A stretch of 64,000 nucleotides of DNA from an uncultured Christensenella sp. (GTDB lineage: Bacteria; Bacillota; Clostridia; Christensenellales; Borkfalkiaceae), in assembly GCA_910579525.1 (NCBI GenBank), contig CAJTUK010000003.1:62001-126000 (forward strand), read 5' to 3'. This document shows, one piece after another, positions 26,612-34,196 of the stretch (position 1 is the first letter of the stretch; every line of letters begins with the position of its first letter). The notes under the pieces are model-generated. The model had not been told where the DNA came from and made no database searches. It saw nothing but the letters and a program-made list of their open reading frames with translations. The position numbers and the translations under genes were made by a program.

Positions 26612-27042
26612 TGGATAACTTAATGACAGAAATTGACTTGGAGGGATTCCAAGTAGTAAACAGCCAATATTTCAGCACAATGAATGCGCCGCAAATGACA
26701 ATATGGTGTGACTCTGTTTCTTTTAGCCAAGCAGCATATACACAGCTTAATAACTGCGAGGCAATCTCCATAATGCTGAATAAGGACAAGAAACAAATTC
26801 TCATATCGCCCATACAGTCATCTAATGGAAATGCAATTGTTTGGCGGAAGGGCAAAAATGTGACGAAGTATTGCAAAATTAGTTGTACCACTTTTGCACG
26901 AAAGCTCTTTGATGATTGGGGGTTGGATGACACATATAGATATAGAACGATTGGGAGAATGGTGCAGTCTGATAAAAAGGTGATGGTATTATTCGATTTT
27001 TCTCAAGCTGAAAAGTGGAAAGGTGACAAAGCGGTGAAGTAA
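26611..27042 (+). CDS. Recombinase 3 accessory paralogue B
   Basis: A 143-residue protein made almost entirely of the shared domain: IDLEGFQVVNSQYFSTMNAP, then ISIMLNKDKKQILISP, FARKLFDDWGLDD and YRYRTIGRMV. It is more divergent from recombinase 3 than paralogue A and lacks the PEEW end piece. TAATG overlap with the previous gene and an AGGAGA ribosome binding site indicate coupled expression. Confidence 0.68.
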   Translation: MDNLMTEIDLEGFQVVNSQYFSTMNAPQMTIWCDSVSFSQAAYTQLNNCEAISIMLNKDKKQILISPIQSSNGNAIVWRKGKNVTKYCKISCTTFARKLFDDWGLDDTYRYRTIGRMVQSDKKVMVLFDFSQAEKWKGDKAVK

Positions 27043-27405
27043 ATGGCGGATTCGACCTACATTTCATTTTATAGTAAATCAGGCTGCATTCGCATCTTTA
27101 AGGCATCCGTCAGAGCAATAGGAATGCCGAGGTTTATTCGTTTTCGTATAAACGAAGATGCGACGTCGCTTTTATTAGAACCATTCGATCGTATAACGTT
27201 GACATCGTTTCGCGTGTCAGCAAAATTGGATGAGGAAGAAGGAAAGATGGAAGTATATAGCAAGCCACTCGTGCAAGGGCTATCGCAACAGCTGGGCTGG
27301 GGGAACGGCAAGTCATATCGTGTCCCCGGCAAAGTTCTGATGCGGCAAGGTGTCGTGTTGTACGATTTAACGAAAGCGCAAGAAATACCTAACGACGGAA
27401 TATAA
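27043..27405 (+). CDS. Recombinase 3 accessory paralogue C (short)
   Basis: This 120-residue protein starts immediately after the stop of paralogue B. It keeps the strand pattern (MPRFIRFRINEDATSLLLEP) and the end (LSQQLGWGNGKSYRVPGKVL, then YDLTKAQEI), which parallel MTFNLTKAMPI in recombinase 3. Its first part is shorter. It is probably the most diverged copy of the domain. A hairpin-containing gap follows. Confidence 0.6.
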   Translation: MADSTYISFYSKSGCIRIFKASVRAIGMPRFIRFRINEDATSLLLEPFDRITLTSFRVSAKLDEEEGKMEVYSKPLVQGLSQQLGWGNGKSYRVPGKVLMRQGVVLYDLTKAQEIPNDGI

Positions 27406-27417
27406 CTATTGAATAGG

Positions 27418-27440
27418 GCTGTTGCATGTTTAGCAACAGC
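27418..27440 (+). other. Short perfect hairpin upstream of 27466 gene
   Basis: GCTGTTGC and GCAACAGC pair over eight bases around a seven-base loop, with no T tract. It lies between the accessory operon and the AGGAG of the next gene, so it may affect translation. Confidence 0.4.
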
Positions 27441-27465
27441 TCGTGTTGGTTTGCAGGAGAAATAT

Positions 27466-28734
27466 ATGGAGAAGAAAATAACGGCTCCAAAAATGGTAGC
27501 CTTAGAATATAGAAATTTAAGTATAGGGCAAAAGTGTACATTGAACAATGAGTCTGCTGCCTTACTCAATACGCTAATTGAAAAGCTGTCAAAATTTCAA
27601 TGGAACGGTGAAACCGAAAGGTGGAAATTTTGGGTGTCCGTTCTGAGGGGAGATATAGAAGACTTTGACTATGCGGATTTACATGAGCGAGATGAGTACG
27701 AAACCGACGAAGAATTCGAAAAGGCTTGGAAAGAATGGTTTCCCAAGGAAGAATATTGGTATGAGATAACGATCGCCGCTGACAATGGCTATGCCGTTAT
27801 TGTAATAAATAATTCCATTGTTCTGAATGTTGAACCGAATACAAAATCGCTAATGGAAAGGGACTATGCCGAATTCTTGCAGTTCTTAATTGATGAGGTT
27901 GACAGCATAACTGCCCATGTAGAAGAAGGGACATACTACGAGTATATAAAGAATGGTATCCCGGCGGAATATAGAATGGGTACTATAAGCAGAGATATAT
28001 TGTGGAACATTTGTCAGAGATATATCAGTTTAAATGTAAAAGATTTAGAGCAGGGCGAAATTGATTTTTTTGTAGAGAGCGGAGAGCAGAAAGACGCAAC
28101 GGCTGACAAGGTTGGTCGCATGACTGATATGACAGCGCAGAAGTACTATAATGCTTGTGCCGTATGCTATGAAGCGGCAGAGTTTGAAGGCGCAGAAGGA
28201 AAAACAGCAAAAGAGCAATACATAAGATTTGCTGACAATCGTGACGGCGGATTGAGTACGATAGACGATGAGTCCGTCGATGCGTTTAATACCTGGTATG
28301 GGCTTAGCTATTCGGAGAAATGGGAAATAGAGAATGCAAGTCATCAATGGGAAATATCCGTGGGCAGCACTCATACGAGAATTCATCTGTGTGTTGAAAA
28401 AGATGAACAGGGGTATTATTTATCACTATCTGGCGGGTTGCATTGCAGGACTGCCGAGGTGGTTAGAATGTACAATTCCTTGATTAGAAATGGGTATCCA
28501 GTACGCCTATACGGACATCAGAAAATTGCGGATGCACTTATGGGGCTTGATGACGTTGGTATAGTTCCGATTTCTGATACCCCCTCACAATATTGGTATG
28601 GCGGATTCCCCCAAAGCGATGTGATATCATTCATCAACCTGTCAGAAGAGGTTTTTACGGAAGATGAAATCAAGCAGATAATAGAGAAAGCAACGTGGCT
28701 TGATATGCCGTTGCTGACAATAAAAGCAGGATAA
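27466..28734 (+). CDS. Conserved-looking protein of unknown function
   Basis: AGGAG six bases upstream selects the ATG at 27466 over a TTG at 27409; the product is 422 residues. It is acidic and has no membrane segment or clear catalytic motif. A Trp/Glu-rich region (DEEFEKAWKEWFPKEEYWYE) lies near residue 75, and the last 100 residues (VVRMYNSLIRNGYPVRLYGH, then ALMGLDDVGIVPIS) form a possible alpha/beta domain. It probably belongs to the mobile element cargo. I do not recognise its family. Confidence 0.5.
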   Translation: MEKKITAPKMVALEYRNLSIGQKCTLNNESAALLNTLIEKLSKFQWNGETERWKFWVSVLRGDIEDFDYADLHERDEYETDEEFEKAWKEWFPKEEYWYEITIAADNGYAVIVINNSIVLNVEPNTKSLMERDYAEFLQFLIDEVDSITAHVEEGTYYEYIKNGIPAEYRMGTISRDILWNICQRYISLNVKDLEQGEIDFFVESGEQKDATADKVGRMTDMTAQKYYNACAVCYEAAEFEGAEGKTAKEQYIRFADNRDGGLSTIDDESVDAFNTWYGLSYSEKWEIENASHQWEISVGSTHTRIHLCVEKDEQGYYLSLSGGLHCRTAEVVRMYNSLIRNGYPVRLYGHQKIADALMGLDDVGIVPISDTPSQYWYGGFPQSDVISFINLSEEVFTEDEIKQIIEKATWLDMPLLTIKAG

Positions 28735-28849
28735 AGTTGTGGGGCGCAATTGTACGCCCCTAATTGCGCCCGTGTGCCACTTCATGGGAAAAGTCGAGTG
28801 TGTGGGCAAGGGCAAAACTAAACAAGCAAAAAGCGAGCCGTGCCAGCGA

Positions 28850-28878
28850 TTGCCTTTTTATGGAAAATCTGCTATAAT
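28850..28878 (+). promoter_or_regulatory. Promoter of PIN-domain gene
   Basis: TTGCCT (28850-28855), a 17-base spacer and a perfect TATAAT (28873-28878). The transcript would start about 25 bases before the ribosome binding site of the gene at 28910. Confidence 0.75.
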
Positions 28879-28909
28879 ACCTCATATCTCAAAAGAAGAG
28901 GATGTGGCT

Positions 28910-30307
28910 ATGGCAGAGAAAATAAAACCGTTAATCGTTGCGCTTGATACAAATGTTTTCGACAACGCAAACTATTTTTATGACGGCTTGGATTTGGATA
29001 TACTCAAGCAATATATTGATGATGGGGTTATAGGGAAACTGATAATTAGCGATGTCGTAGTCAGAGAGTGTAAAAGGCATCTGAGTGAAACCGCTGAAAA
29101 CTTGGCGGAAGATTTTGCAACAAAATTTGACTCACTTGATTGGAAAAGAGTTTCCACCATTGGCGCATTGCCTTCTATTCCTGGCTTAATCGATAAAGAT
29201 GCAATGTCCGCTGGGTTAATTAAAATGTACGATGAATATCTTGCGGCGACGCATGCTGAAATCGTGGATAGCAAAAGCGTCGATATAGAAAAAGTAATTT
29301 CAGATTATTTTAATGAAGTTCCGCCTTTCAAGGGCGGTAAAAAAACAGGTAAGAAAAAAGACCACAAAAAATATGAATTCCCAGATGCCATAATTATTGC
29401 GCGGTTAAAGCAAGTCGCAGAGGAATATGGAGAATTGCGGGTGGTGAGTGATGACGCCGATTGGAAGGCAGCATTTTGGGGTAACGAAAAAGTAAAATTC
29501 TATAAAGAAATAAAGGAATTATTCGCCGATATAACCTTGGAAGAAAAGGTCGGTACCAGGGCGATAAAATATTTCAATGAACATCAGGTTCAATTTAATA
29601 ATCGCATTGAGCAAATGCTGAGGACAAAACCCGTAGAGGTTTATGCGCAAGTACGTGATAGGCACGGAGAGGAACATAAGGAAGCCTATGACGATTTTGA
29701 AATACTAAACATAGGGGTGTCCTCCAAAATAACGAATGTTGACTATGTCGGGAAATTAACGGTCATTATAACCGCAACCGTTTATGCGTTATTTGAATTG
29801 GAGGGAATGTTTTTTAATGAGGTGTACCCCGAACCTGTAGGCTGGGGATATGAAAGCAGTGAATTATACATCGAAATGGCTGGCAAAGCGAAAGAGTTTC
29901 ATCAGATAAAGTTTCCAGTTCAAGTAACATATGTAATAAAGGAAGAGAAGATATCGAAAATGGTGAAAGCTGACCCCCAGTTGCCTAGGAAACTTGTTTT
30001 GGATGAGGGTACAGTAGAAGATAGAAGATTTATAGATACCGAGGGTTTTAGCACTTATAAAAAAGAGTACCAATGTGAATGTGGTCACAATTTTATTGTT
30101 GATTTAATGGAACATGTTGATACGACATACCCTGATGGCGAGCGTGGCATGGGAAGTGAGTTGGATCATTATATCCATTGCACAGATAAATGTCCGAACT
30201 GCGGAAGGCACTACATAATAAGCGGTGATGTGTATGAATACCCAGTAGGCATGTTATCTTTAGACGACACCAAAATAGAATGGAAGAATACTAAGAAAGA
30301 CAAATAG
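28910..30307 (+). CDS. PIN-domain nuclease with C-terminal zinc ribbon
   Basis: The ATG at 28910, preceded by AGAAGAGG and a good promoter, gives 465 residues; an upstream start at 28739 would include the promoter and is rejected. Residues 7-190 form a DUF4935-type PIN domain: LIVALDTNVFD (Asp13), an SDVVVREC segment, FPDAIIIARLKQVA, and VVSDDADWKAAF, giving the acidic cluster that binds metal for RNA cleavage. The last 90 residues hold CECGHNF and CPNCGRHY, a likely zinc ribbon. It could be a toxin-like or defence RNase; no antitoxin is evident next to it. Confidence 0.78.
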   Translation: MAEKIKPLIVALDTNVFDNANYFYDGLDLDILKQYIDDGVIGKLIISDVVVRECKRHLSETAENLAEDFATKFDSLDWKRVSTIGALPSIPGLIDKDAMSAGLIKMYDEYLAATHAEIVDSKSVDIEKVISDYFNEVPPFKGGKKTGKKKDHKKYEFPDAIIIARLKQVAEEYGELRVVSDDADWKAAFWGNEKVKFYKEIKELFADITLEEKVGTRAIKYFNEHQVQFNNRIEQMLRTKPVEVYAQVRDRHGEEHKEAYDDFEILNIGVSSKITNVDYVGKLTVIITATVYALFELEGMFFNEVYPEPVGWGYESSELYIEMAGKAKEFHQIKFPVQVTYVIKEEKISKMVKADPQLPRKLVLDEGTVEDRRFIDTEGFSTYKKEYQCECGHNFIVDLMEHVDTTYPDGERGMGSELDHYIHCTDKCPNCGRHYIISGDVYEYPVGMLSLDDTKIEWKNTKKDK

Positions 30308-30313
30308 CACCCG

Positions 30314-30352
30314 TGCAACCTTGCAAGAATATTGCTCGATTGCAAGGTTGCA
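30314..30352. repeat. 13-bp perfect inverted repeat of the TTGCAA family
   Basis: TGCAACCTTGCAA (30314-30326) and TTGCAAGGTTGCA (30340-30352) are perfect inverted copies with a 13-base spacer. Each arm itself contains TTGCAA twice. It lies between the PIN gene and the phosphoesterase and has no T tract. Confidence 0.7.
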
Positions 30353-30367
30353 AAAGGGAATATAAAA

Positions 30368-31177
30368 ATGAAATATTACGTTGTGGCGGACGTCCACGGC
30401 TTTTACGACTTAATGGTCAAAGCATTAAACGAGAAAGGCTACTTCACGGACGCGGCACCGCATAAACTAATTATCTGCGGAGATTTATTCGACAGAGGAA
30501 AACAGAGCAAAGAATTGCTGGAGTTCGTTCTCGGACTTTTGAAGAAAGATGAGGTCATACTTATCAGAGGTAACCACGAAGACCTTTTGGTAGATTTCGT
30601 GGAGAAGTTGCCGACATACGCTACAATGGGCTTTCAGTACACTCATCATTACGGCAACGGAACAGTACACACCGTGCGTGACCTGACTAGAAGTACTTTG
30701 ACCAAGATGCGCATGTATCCCGAGGCGACTGCCGCAGGGATGAAACGGTCAGAATTGTTCAAGACGGTTCTCCCGGCAATGAAGAACTACTACGAAACCA
30801 AAAATTGTATTTTTGTACACGGATGGATACCGTCCATAGCTAATGGAATGGGTGGGAGTGCGAGTTTCTTCCAGTTCAATCCAGAGTGGAGAAATGACGA
30901 TGCTGCTGGCTGGTATTTCGCACGTTGGTACAACGGAATGCTTGCAGCACATCAAGGTGTCATAGAGCCTGGGAAAACGATAGTCTGTGGGCATTGGCAC
31001 ACATCATTCGGACACTCACGGTATGAAGGGAAGGGTGAAGAGTTTGGTGAGGGTGAAGACTTCTCACCGTACTATGCGGATGGAATAATAGCGCTCGATG
31101 CTTGTACGGGGCATAGCAAAAAAGTCAATTGCATCGTGCTGGAAGATGACGACCTGCCCAATATAGATGAAACGTGA
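30368..31177 (+). CDS. Metallophosphoesterase (PrpE/Ser-Thr phosphatase-like)
   Basis: A 269-residue protein starting at an ATG with AAAGGGA upstream. Motifs in order: DVHGFYD (Asp8, His10), ICGDLFDRGKQSKE, LIRGNHEDLL, FVHGW, and CGHWHTSFG. This is the complete two-metal site of calcineurin-like phosphatases. The substrate could be a phosphoprotein or a dinucleotide such as Ap4A. It overlaps the next gene by 11 bases. Phages often carry such enzymes. Confidence 0.88.
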   Translation: MKYYVVADVHGFYDLMVKALNEKGYFTDAAPHKLIICGDLFDRGKQSKELLEFVLGLLKKDEVILIRGNHEDLLVDFVEKLPTYATMGFQYTHHYGNGTVHTVRDLTRSTLTKMRMYPEATAAGMKRSELFKTVLPAMKNYYETKNCIFVHGWIPSIANGMGGSASFFQFNPEWRNDDAAGWYFARWYNGMLAAHQGVIEPGKTIVCGHWHTSFGHSRYEGKGEEFGEGEDFSPYYADGIIALDACTGHSKKVNCIVLEDDDLPNIDET

Positions 31178-32066
31178 CACCAAGCCGCCCCTTAATTTCA
31201 GATTCCACGGCGAATTAGACGTTAAACAACTAATTGATATTTGCATAGAGGTGCAAAGGCCGAAGGCTGAAAAAGCTATAGCGGATGAGCTTGCTCGGGC
31301 TGAAAAAGCAGCCGAGTGTCCAAAAATATGCATAAATGAGCAAAACGAGTGTCCAAAAATATGCATTGGAGGGTTGGAAACGGATTTTATGCCGAAATAT
31401 AAGGTTTCAATACTTGGAGATTCAATATCAACGTATATAGGATATAACCCTCGTGGCTATGCTGTATACTACAAAGAAGACAAGGCCTACGATAACGAAA
31501 TAAATAGTGTGGACGACACTTGGTGGAAACAAGTCATTGATGGCTTGGGTGGAGAGCTGTGTGTCAATAATTCCTACTCGGGAAGTCTAGTAACGGGTGC
31601 ATTTGCCCCGTCCGCTTGCTCAGCAGAAAGATGTGCAAGTCTGCACGATGAAACAGTCCCGGACATTATTCTGATTTATATGGGAACTAATGACCGTGGG
31701 TTCGAGATGAACCTTGGAGAGAATCGCCCAAATGATACAATGGGGTTCTATGGGGCATATCGCGCGATGTTAAGGCAAATAAAAAACAACTACCCCACGG
31801 CAAAAATCGTGTGTGGGACGTTGCTGATGGGGCGGTTGCAAGCAGGACAGAATCTTGCCTACGATCGCTTTATGAAAGAGGACATGCGGTATAATGGTGT
31901 GATAAGGTTGGCGGTAAAAGAAGAAGGTTGCTTGCTGGCGGATATCGCATTAGCAGATGAACGATACGAAACATTAGACTATTGCCATCCGACAAAAAGT
32001 GGACACAAAGAAATGGCAAAACTGTGGTTGGCTGAATTAAAAAAATTGCTAATCGAGGAAAACTGA
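31167..32066 (+). CDS. SGNH/GDSL-family hydrolase
   Basis: A 299-residue protein whose catalytic domain starts near residue 75. It shows ILGDSISTY (nucleophile Ser), the Asn/Gly oxyanion segment, IYMGTNDRG, and the C-terminal DYCHPTKSGH with Asp and His. The N-terminal 75 residues contain a twice-repeated ECPKICI unit of unknown purpose; the shorter ATG at 31390 could be the start if this part is not translated. It is a likely deacetylase or esterase. No signal peptide is seen. Confidence 0.82.
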   Translation: MKRDTKPPLNFRFHGELDVKQLIDICIEVQRPKAEKAIADELARAEKAAECPKICINEQNECPKICIGGLETDFMPKYKVSILGDSISTYIGYNPRGYAVYYKEDKAYDNEINSVDDTWWKQVIDGLGGELCVNNSYSGSLVTGAFAPSACSAERCASLHDETVPDIILIYMGTNDRGFEMNLGENRPNDTMGFYGAYRAMLRQIKNNYPTAKIVCGTLLMGRLQAGQNLAYDRFMKEDMRYNGVIRLAVKEEGCLLADIALADERYETLDYCHPTKSGHKEMAKLWLAELKKLLIEEN

Positions 32067-32197
32067 AGACAACTGAACTTGACTGAAGATGACTTCAACA
32101 AGATTATTTTGACTTGCATGTGTCAGGCACGCACTGGCAAGGCTGCAAGCAAATGCCCAAGGATGTACTCTTGAAGGGTGCAAAGTAAAAAATAAGA

Positions 32198-32231
32198 TTG
32201 CAACCTTGTGCTGGTGTCGGTAAGGTTGCAA
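32198..32231. repeat. 10-bp inverted repeat of the TTGCAA family
   Basis: TTGCAACCTT (32198-32207) and AAGGTTGCAA (32222-32231) are perfect inverted copies with a 14-base spacer. It is the same core as at 22.47-22.61 and 30.3 kb. Confidence 0.7.
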
Positions 32232-32256
32232 CCATAAATGAAATCTTGAATTCTTA

Positions 32257-32289
32257 AAATCTCACCTCTATCGGGGTGGGATTTTTTTG
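32257..32289 (+). terminator. Terminator after SGNH hydrolase gene
   Basis: AAATCTCACC (32257-32266) pairs, with one G-T, with GGTGGGATTT (32275-32284), and the arm runs into a T tract (TTTTTTT). Confidence 0.75.
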
Positions 32290-32545
32290 GTGTGTTTGAA
32301 AAAGGGGATTTTCGTTCAACTGCCTATCGAAACACCCCCAAAAAAGGGGAGTTTCGGTCAACACACGCAAAAAACGGTGAAAAGTTTTAACGCATTTCAC
32401 CGTTTTTTCTATGATTTTTTGTTGCAAATTCCCATTTGCGACTATTTGCTACCAATTTTAAGCTGTTTTTGCATAAATATACGCCGTCTGCCTTTTTGGG
32501 GCAAAACGGCGTAAAAAATTTGTGACTTGACAGAAATAGTCATAT

Positions 32546-33760
32546 TTAAAATTCATAATTGACTAATTCAATCTCTTTGAAATAGAAATCGTCGGAATAG
32601 GTAGTGTATCCACGGTTGACTTTCGAGCTTTCAACTTCTTTATCTTCTGTATGTCCTGACCAGAGCATAACAAGTTCAAGACTGCATCGGCATTCTTTAC
32701 AGCGGCTTATAAAGGTATATCGAAGCTCATGCAAACGCCGTTTGGCGAATATCATTTTAAATATGTTATCAATGTATCTGTAATGCACGGTTTTAGCTTT
32801 TTCAAAGTCAATATAGGGCATAAATTTACGAAGCATAGGGGAAATAGGAATTTGACGGTGAACGTCAGGGAGTCCTTGACGGGTTTTTTCTGTAATGCAA
32901 TCAATGTAATCGTATTTACCGTTCTGCACGTATTGAATTGTTTTCAGTTCGCCTGAACGCATACCTGTATAGAGAAGTAATAATATTGCTGATACTGCTT
33001 TCAGATGGCTGTTGGCAATACAGAAGTCAACGATTTTTCTTTCTTCTGCGTATGTAAACGCTTCGCCTTTATCAACTTTATACCGAGGAAGCACTACCTT
33101 TAAAAGCGGATTTTTAATATTGTAATCATCGCAGGCAATCTTATAGCTTGCGCCAAGCTGCTGTTTTACCTTTTTTGCTGTTCTGTTTTTGCCTTCTTCT
33201 GTGAGTAAATAAATGTAGTTCTGAATATCATTTCTCGTTAATTCGTCCAAATGCAACTGTCCGAACGCCGGAATTATATGTGTTCGCCAAGTGGAAACAT
33301 ATACGTTGTAAGTGCTTTCTTTTGTTATGGGTTTAATGATTTTAAGCCATTCTATAGAAAAGTCTTTGATAAGTGGACATTTACTCTGCATAGCTTTTTC
33401 CTGTTCTCTGAGTTTATCAAGAAATTTTTGTTTTAATTGTTTCTGACTTTTGGACGTTACGTTTATATGGAAACCGTCGCGATTGTATCTTAATTGGTAA
33501 AGACCTCTGACTTCGGTGCAGGGAAGGACTTTACCGTTTATGGTAATAAATGACTTTATGCTTTCGGGCATAAGTTCAACCTCCTGTTTAGTGAATTTAA
33601 TAAAAGGTTTGTCGTCTGTAATTTGAACTTTGTTTTTAAAAGTATTCAGTGCAGCCGAATCAGCCGCCATTTTTAAAACGATGGCGGTCAGCTCGTAGCT
33701 TTCGGGCGAGTTTTGCTTTTGTATGAAATTTAACAGTGTGTTTAATTCCTGTTGTTTCAT
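32546..33760 (-). CDS. int: Tyrosine recombinase / phage integrase
   Basis: The 404-residue protein is read leftward. After an N-terminal arm domain (about 1-125) and SAM-like core-binding domain (about 130-225), the catalytic domain shows TGMRSGEL (Arg), HELRYTF (His and Arg), LWSGHTED (His) and RGYTTYS (Tyr nucleophile). This is a full set for integration and excision. It is close to the disrupted hsdR, so it probably mediates insertion there. Three tandem 10-bp repeats upstream may be its arm sites. The ribosome binding site is weak. Confidence 0.93.
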   Translation of the reverse strand: MKQQELNTLLNFIQKQNSPESYELTAIVLKMAADSAALNTFKNKVQITDDKPFIKFTKQEVELMPESIKSFITINGKVLPCTEVRGLYQLRYNRDGFHINVTSKSQKQLKQKFLDKLREQEKAMQSKCPLIKDFSIEWLKIIKPITKESTYNVYVSTWRTHIIPAFGQLHLDELTRNDIQNYIYLLTEEGKNRTAKKVKQQLGASYKIACDDYNIKNPLLKVVLPRYKVDKGEAFTYAEERKIVDFCIANSHLKAVSAILLLLYTGMRSGELKTIQYVQNGKYDYIDCITEKTRQGLPDVHRQIPISPMLRKFMPYIDFEKAKTVHYRYIDNIFKMIFAKRRLHELRYTFISRCKECRCSLELVMLWSGHTEDKEVESSKVNRGYTTYSDDFYFKEIELVNYEF

Positions 33761-34196
33761 AACCTAATTCCCTGATTGTTGATAAAACCATATTAACCAA
33801 GAGGGAACTTAAGAAAGAATAACAACTAATTAAGATAAACTTAGTAAAACCAAAGGGAAACTTCGTATTAACTCGTATCAATTCGTGTAAACATAACAAC
33901 CAACACCCCAAAAGATTTTTTCCTTTTTCCGAAAGGACAAAAACCAAACCGCATAGACAAGGAGTGGGCGTCGGGCTGTTGAAAGTTGTAAAGTCATAAG
34001 TCAACTGCAAGGGCGGAAAATTTGCAGAAAAGCATAATAAAAGCCGAGCTGTTTTTTAACGGTTCGGCAAATGTTATATTAAGTAAAAAACTGCGAGGTT
34101 AAAATCATTAGCAAATTTTCCAGACCGCAGTTGACTTCTGCTCCGTCTATGCTAAACTAAAAACACCTATTCAATTTATATATCGCAATTATTCGG
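33761..34196. other. Gene-free stretch between integrase and hsdR, possible attachment region
   Basis: This 436-base region holds the tandem 10-bp repeats and several AT-rich runs, and a GCCGA/TCGGC hairpin with a T-rich loop near 34053-34078. Homology to hsdR begins only at about 34197, so an attachment junction should lie close to 34.19 kb. No gene is supported here. Confidence 0.5.
33864..33893. repeat. Three tandem 10-bp repeats
   Basis: TCGTATTAAC, TCGTATCAAT and TCGTGTAAAC follow one another without gap at exact 10-base period, about 105-135 bases upstream of the integrase start. The one-turn spacing is typical of arm-type integrase sites or a cooperative operator. Confidence 0.65.

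Larger units (their letters stand above)
32067..32545. other. Gene-free stretch between SGNH hydrolase and integrase
   Basis: This 479-base gap holds the second TTGCAA inverted repeat (32198-32231), a terminator (32257-32289), and a converted or degenerate copy of the same motif near 32130. The rest has low GC and short open frames without ribosome binding sites, with no gene I can support. Confidence 0.5.

Noticed and set aside
28739..28909. N-terminal extension of the PIN gene
   Set aside because: It would contain the TATAAT promoter and has no ribosome binding site; the ATG at 28910 is better.
22467..32231. CRISPR array from the repeated TTGCAA motifs
   Set aside because: Copies are few, degenerate, irregularly spaced and lack repeat-spacer periodicity; no cas genes.
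33660..34010. Leftward 116-codon frame at the start of the integrase gene
   Set aside because: It overlaps the integrase in another frame, has no ribosome binding site and covers the repeat-rich region.
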